NCBI GenBank assembly: GCA_011032825.1
Contig: JAADJZ010000013.1
Span: forward strand, 992,001 to 1,056,000
From: Massariosphaeria phaeospora
Taxonomy: Eukaryota; Ascomycota; Dothideomycetes; Pleosporales
Direction: 5' to 3'
Length of the DNA stretch: 64,000 nucleotides
Shown: positions 59,846-64,000 of the stretch, piece after piece
Layout: each line of letters starts with the position of its first letter
Numbering within the stretch: position 1 is the stretch's first letter
Program-made: the position numbers and the translations under genes
The notes under the pieces: model-generated
Told to the model about the DNA's origin: nothing
Database searches by the model: none
Seen by the model: only the letters and a program-made list of their open reading frames with translations

Positions 59846-60968
59846 GGGAGCGGAGCGGAGCGGAGGGGGCTTGACATGCTATCTATCTATCGTACCTTTG
59901 ATAATCTTGTCGAGCGAGCAAGCGGGAAGGAAGGACGACGCGCCATTGCATTCTACATGCACTATATTTTTCTTCCATCCATACATACATTCTACATTCC
60001 AATTACCATACTATACCCATTCCAGAAACCTTGACTCCAAAGGCTTTTCTGCAATATCACCGGCAATGCAATGCAATGAATCCTGTGAAAGGAGAGGGTA
60101 GAGGAGAGGGCAGAGGAGAGGGCAGAGGAGAGGGGGAAGAGTTACCAACACAAACCCAAACACAAAGTCAATTCCGAAGTCAATACCAACGACAACGATA
60201 ACGACAACGACAACGACAACAGTATGTATGTCATGTATGCTATGCATGTATGTGTGTATGTACCCATGTTATTTACCCTCTCTCTCTCTCATTAACCACA
60301 TATCTGTAACTACGTGGCTGGGATCACATGATTTCCTATTGTAGCAGGCAATGCCCGCTGGGCAAGTGCACGGACCTCTGAGCTGAGAACTCCAAAAAAA
60401 CTTCTGTACACGTACACGTACACCATAAGCACAACACGACAACAGATAGCAATACAAGCGTTGATCCGCAGCACCCAATTGACACTGCTTACCCAGTTAC
60501 AATATCTCATGTCCAATCTCTCTCTATACTAGCCATCGACTCCGACTCCCACTCCCACAATCACTCCTCGCCTCTCCACACCCCTCATCCATCCCTCCAA
60601 TCCATGAACAATCAATCTAATCTTTGCTTTCTCTCCATCATCATGAGCCATAACCCATCAATCCATCAATCCATCAATATAGACTATGCACCCTTGAAAG
60701 TATCGTACTCGTACTCATACTCATACGAGTAGAAAAGAAAAGCTCGTCCAGGCAATCCGACACAGAAGCCTCCTTCTCGCTCACTCGTCCACTCGCTCGC
60801 TCCTTCGCTCCGATCCGAAAACAGTGCAAAAGACGGAGAGGGGGTAACGAGGGAGGGGTATAATGCCGTGATGCCATGAATTTTTTAAAAAGGGGAAAAA
60901 AGGGAAAAACACTCAATCAATCAATCTTTGATGCCATTATGGACAACTGCGACGGGCATGGAACACGT
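59846..60968. other. Intergenic between convergent GH71 and coiled-coil genes
   Basis: 1.1 kb of 3' flanks. It has a 12-bp GGAGAGGGCAGA repeat (60092-60131), AACGAC hexamers (60183-60221) and a CAATCCAT repeat (60655-60680). No gene is recognised. Confidence 0.55.
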
Positions 60969-63900
60969 CTACTCGTCGTCGTCCTTCTTGTCCTCTACGG
61001 CAGCCTTGTCGTCTTCGGTCGTCGAGTCCCCGTTGGTGACCGGCTTCTCAGCGACGCCGTTCTCCTTCGGCTCGGCATCCTTCGCCTTAAGCGCAGCCTC
61101 GAGCTTCTCCTCGAGCTCCTGCTTGCTCTTCAGGGCGGCAGCAGCGTCCTCCTCAGCGTCTTCCTGCGCTTTAGCGGCTGCAGCTAGCTTCGAGACGGCG
61201 TCGTCCTGCGCCTTGACAGCAGTCTCCAACTTGGCCTCCAGATCAGCGAGGGAGGTGGCGTGCGCATCAGACTCGGACTTGAGTTTCTCGAGCTCTGCCT
61301 TTGCGTTCTCGGCGGCTTCGTTGGCGGCCTTGAGCTCGTCGTGCGCCTTGGAAGACGCGTCGGTGGCTTCTTTGGTTGCAGTTTCAGCTTTGATCTCGAG
61401 GTCGGCGATGGTGACGTCCTTGGACGCCTTCTCGTTCGTGAGACTGTCAACTTGCTTCTCCAGATCAGCGACCTTGACATCGTGCGATTCAGTTGCGTCG
61501 GTGGCCGCCTTTAATTTCTCCTCTAGCTCGGAAACCTTGCTCTCACTGGCGCTCGAAGCGTCTGTAGCAGCCTTGAGCTCTTCCTCTAGCTCGGAAACTT
61601 TGCCTTTGGTGGTGCTCGAAGCCTCCGTTGCCTCCTTGAGCTGCGCCTCCAACTCTGCAACCTTAGCGTCGGCTGTGCTGGCCGAGTCTTTGAGTTGCTC
61701 CTCTAGCTCCGCAATCTTAGCATCGCCGGTGCTCGAAGTATCCTTTGCAGTCTCGAGCTGTTCTTCCAAGTCCTTGATTCTGTTGTCGCGTGTGTTGAAA
61801 GCCTCATTGGTAGTTTTCAGCTTCTCTTCAATCTCTATCATCTTCGCCTCGTTGGCATCGGAAGCATCTTTGGCAGCCTTCAACTTCTCCTCCAAATCAG
61901 TCTTCGCCAACTCGGCGGCATTGAGCGACTCGATTTTGGCCTCGACTTGGACGAGCTTCTCCTCATTGGCACTCGAGTGCTCGGCGGCAGATTTCAGCTT
62001 GCCTTCGAGCTCCGAGATTTGAGCCCTATCTGCAATATGGGCTTCTGCCGTGGACTGCAGTTTCTCTTCAAGGTCCTTGGCCCGAGCATTAGTCTCAGAA
62101 GACTCCTCTGTGGCGGCCTTCAATTTAGACTCCAACTCGCTCTTCTCAGCTTGGGCATCTTCGAGGCTCTTCTGCGCCGTCGACGCATCAGTCTTGGCCT
62201 CTTCGAGCTGGCTCTCCAATTCTGTGACCTTTGCACTACTCTCTTTGGCGGTGACAAGGTCCTTTTCGAGCTCATCCTTGGCCTTCTGGAGGTCCGCCAA
62301 TTCAGCTTCACGGGCCTCGAGGTTCGCCTTGAGCTCACTCTCTTGACCGGAAGTAGATTCCTTGAGCTCAGCCAGAGCTTTCTCGGCGGAGACTTTGCTC
62401 TCTCCAGTGGATGTTAGCAGGCCCTTGGTCTCCTCATGGGACTCCTGTGCTGCCTTGAGCGCCTCCTCGTGGTCCTTGCTCTTCTCTTCAAGCGAAGCTA
62501 GACGAGCCTTCGTCTCATCGTGAGCAGCGTTGGCAGACGTGAGGGCATCAGCTTGACTAGAGGTTGCCTCTTTGAGCTCAGCGAGCTCCTTCTCTGCGGC
62601 GGCCTTGGCGTCCTCAGCGCTCGTAACCTGAGACTTCGTGGCCTCATGGTCGGCATCAGCCTTCTCCAGCTGAGACTTGTGTGTCGATTCGAGCTCGGTG
62701 ATTTTCGCGTTTAAGGCCTCCTCCTTCTCCGCAAGCTCTTTCTGGGTTGTCTCGAGCTCTGATTTGCTGGCACTGAGGGAGTCTTCAAGCTCGGCCACCT
62801 TTGCCGCATCCTCTTTCGCATTCGCCAACTCTTTTTCAAGGGTAGTGATTTTAGCCGTTAACTCGTCAGCATCGCCTTTCGCGGCATCCGCCGATTTGAG
62901 AGCTTCCTCCTTGTTGGTAAGATCAGCCTTAACGGTCTCAAGCTCTGCGTTCTTCGCCTCCAGGTCGTCTTTGGACTCTTTCGATGAAGCTTCAAGCTCG
63001 GACAGCTTGGCGGTGAGGGTATCGACTTCGCCCTTAGCCGACTCGGCACCATCCTTCGATGTAGCGAGTTCAGCTTCGAGGCTCTCATACTCAGACTTCT
63101 TCGTCGCTAGGCCATCCTCGGCGGCCTTGAGTGATTGTTGTAGCTCCGTGATCTTGGCCGAAAGGCCTTCTGAGTCACCCTTGTCCTGTTGGGCATTCTT
63201 CAGAGACTCTTCTAGCTCCGAGATTTTTGCTTGGAGTTGCTCTGCGTCATTCTTCGCGGACTCAGTGGCTTTGTTGAGCTCCTCTGACTTGGCGGCTAGC
63301 TCGTCCTTAGTAGATTCCAACTCGGCTTTCGTCGTCGCCAGACTGCCTCCCGTCTCTTTCAAAGATGTATCGAGGTTGACTAGCATGCTCTTGTGGGTTT
63401 CGACATCGATGCCACGAGCCTTGTGCTCTTCGGAGAGCTTGGTGATCTCGTCTGTCTTGGTGGCTAAGTCGGTCTCAAGACTGCTGATCTTTTCGTCTCT
63501 CGCATCCAGATCCGCCTTGGGTACGAGCGACTCCTTGTCTGCCTCAAGACTAGCGTTGGAGGCCTTTAGTTCCTCGAGCTCAGCCTGAGCCTTAGCCAGC
63601 GACTCTTCAACTGAACTCTTCTCGGATGTAAGCGCCGTGATCTCATCCTCTTTGGACTCTAAATCGGCCTTGGGCACAAGTGACGCTTTGTCTGCCTCTA
63701 GACTTGCCTTTGCCGTCTTCAAGTCCTCCAATTCAGCGTTGGCCTTATTGAGTGACTCCTCGATGTCAGACTTCTCAGAGCTCAGCGTCGAGATCTCAGC
63801 AACCTTGGAGTCTAGGTCGGCCTGGGGTACTAGGGCTGCCTTCTCTTCTTCGAGGCTGGCCTTGGCAGCTCTAACTTCGTCAAGCTCGGTGTTGGCTTTG

Positions 63901-64000
63901 GCAAGCGACTCCTTCACAGTGGTGTGCTCCGAGGTGAGGCTGTTGAGCTCATTCTCCTTCGACTCTAATGTGGCCTTTGAGGTGGAGTCATTTAAGCTAG
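60969..64000 (-). CDS. Long coiled-coil protein, C-terminal part (runs off the window)
   Basis: Stop at 60969; the frame stays open to base 64000, so about 1,010 C-terminal residues are seen and the start lies outside. Almost all of it is heptad-type coiled coil rich in Glu, Lys, Ala, Leu and Ser (ISELEEKLK-like units). The part nearest the edge contains three consecutive 51-residue repeats built on SLAKAxxELxxLKxAKASLE and SLVPKADLxSK. The acidic C-terminus ends in DDKAAVEDKKDDDE. There is no motor, membrane or enzymatic domain in the visible part. Tethering or structural proteins (Uso1-, myosin-tail- or spindle-pole-like) share this composition, but composition alone cannot identify it. Confidence 0.85.
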   Translation of the reverse strand, partial: SLNDSTSKATLESKENELNSLTSEHTTVKESLAKANTELDEVRAAKASLEEEKAALVPQADLDSKVAEISTLSSEKSDIEESLNKANAELEDLKTAKASLEADKASLVPKADLESKEDEITALTSEKSSVEESLAKAQAELEELKASNASLEADKESLVPKADLDARDEKISSLETDLATKTDEITKLSEEHKARGIDVETHKSMLVNLDTSLKETGGSLATTKAELESTKDELAAKSEELNKATESAKNDAEQLQAKISELEESLKNAQQDKGDSEGLSAKITELQQSLKAAEDGLATKKSEYESLEAELATSKDGAESAKGEVDTLTAKLSELEASSKESKDDLEAKNAELETVKADLTNKEEALKSADAAKGDADELTAKITTLEKELANAKEDAAKVAELEDSLSASKSELETTQKELAEKEEALNAKITELESTHKSQLEKADADHEATKSQVTSAEDAKAAAEKELAELKEATSSQADALTSANAAHDETKARLASLEEKSKDHEEALKAAQESHEETKGLLTSTGESKVSAEKALAELKESTSGQESELKANLEAREAELADLQKAKDELEKDLVTAKESSAKVTELESQLEEAKTDASTAQKSLEDAQAEKSELESKLKAATEESSETNARAKDLEEKLQSTAEAHIADRAQISELEGKLKSAAEHSSANEEKLVQVEAKIESLNAAELAKTDLEEKLKAAKDASDANEAKMIEIEEKLKTTNEAFNTRDNRIKDLEEQLETAKDTSSTGDAKIAELEEQLKDSASTADAKVAELEAQLKEATEASSTTKGKVSELEEELKAATDASSASESKVSELEEKLKAATDATESHDVKVADLEKQVDSLTNEKASKDVTIADLEIKAETATKEATDASSKAHDELKAANEAAENAKAELEKLKSESDAHATSLADLEAKLETAVKAQDDAVSKLAAAAKAQEDAEEDAAAALKSKQELEEKLEAALKAKDAEPKENGVAEKPVTNGDSTTEDDKAAVEDKKDDDE
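63437..63938 (-). repeat. 153-bp in-frame tandem repeats in coiled-coil gene
   Basis: Three adjacent units of 153 bp (51 codons) encode near-identical peptides, each with a SLE-x-DKxSLVP-[KQ]-ADL core; bounds are approximate. They suggest repeat expansion by unequal exchange within this gene; more units may lie beyond 64000. Confidence 0.75.

Overview
This is a eukaryotic nuclear window from a filamentous ascomycete. The evidence is short introns (about 47-75 bp, one of 181 bp) with GTRNGT-type donors and CTAAC/CTGAC branch points, fungal-restricted families (MTC6, FlbD-type Myb, GH71 alpha-1,3-glucanase), and RIP-like damage in a transposon. A Dothideomycete (Pleosporales-like) is my inference, not proven. 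All exon coordinates come from reading splice signals and family continuity; no search was run.

Layout: a PH-domain protein (744-3236,+); an adenine DNA glycosylase of the MutY/MYH family (4330-6291,+); a Mep2-like ammonium transporter (6735-8350,+); MTC6 (10411-12446,-); an FlbD-type Myb regulator (16036-17274,-); then about 13 kb with no recognisable gene (17.3-30.4 kb). Next is a phospholipase D gene (30377-36156,-) cut in two by a 3,094-bp hAT element (31936-35029). It is followed by a GH43 arabinanase (37281-38433,-), a short-chain dehydrogenase (40278-41195,-), MCM3 (42062-44940,+), PMS1 (45557-48940,-), an acidic protein of unknown function (49125-50884,+), an intact pogo/Fot-type transposon (51499-53599), a lipid-transfer-like repeat protein (54131-55685,+), a GlcG/HbpS-family protein (56206-56664,+), a GH71 glucanase (58228-59845,+), and the C-terminal >1,000 residues of a repetitive coiled-coil protein running off the right edge (60969-64000,-).

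Functional threads: three genome-maintenance genes (MYH, MCM3, PMS1). MCM3 and PMS1 are convergent, and both have ACGCGT (MCB-like) boxes in their upstream regions, suggesting G1/S co-regulation. Nutrient and cell-wall genes (ammonium transporter, arabinanase, alpha-glucanase) are scattered and do not form a cluster. I see no secondary-metabolite cluster, CRISPR, tRNA or rRNA gene.

The two transposons contrast. The hAT copy has perfect 22-bp TIRs and a perfect 8-bp target duplication but at least eleven in-frame TAG/TAA codons, all explainable by C:G-to-T:A transitions. The pogo-like copy has 54-bp identical TIRs, a TA duplication and an intact 619-aa transposase. I found no convincing new multi-gene system; the split phospholipase D and its decayed but recently inserted hAT are the most informative observations.
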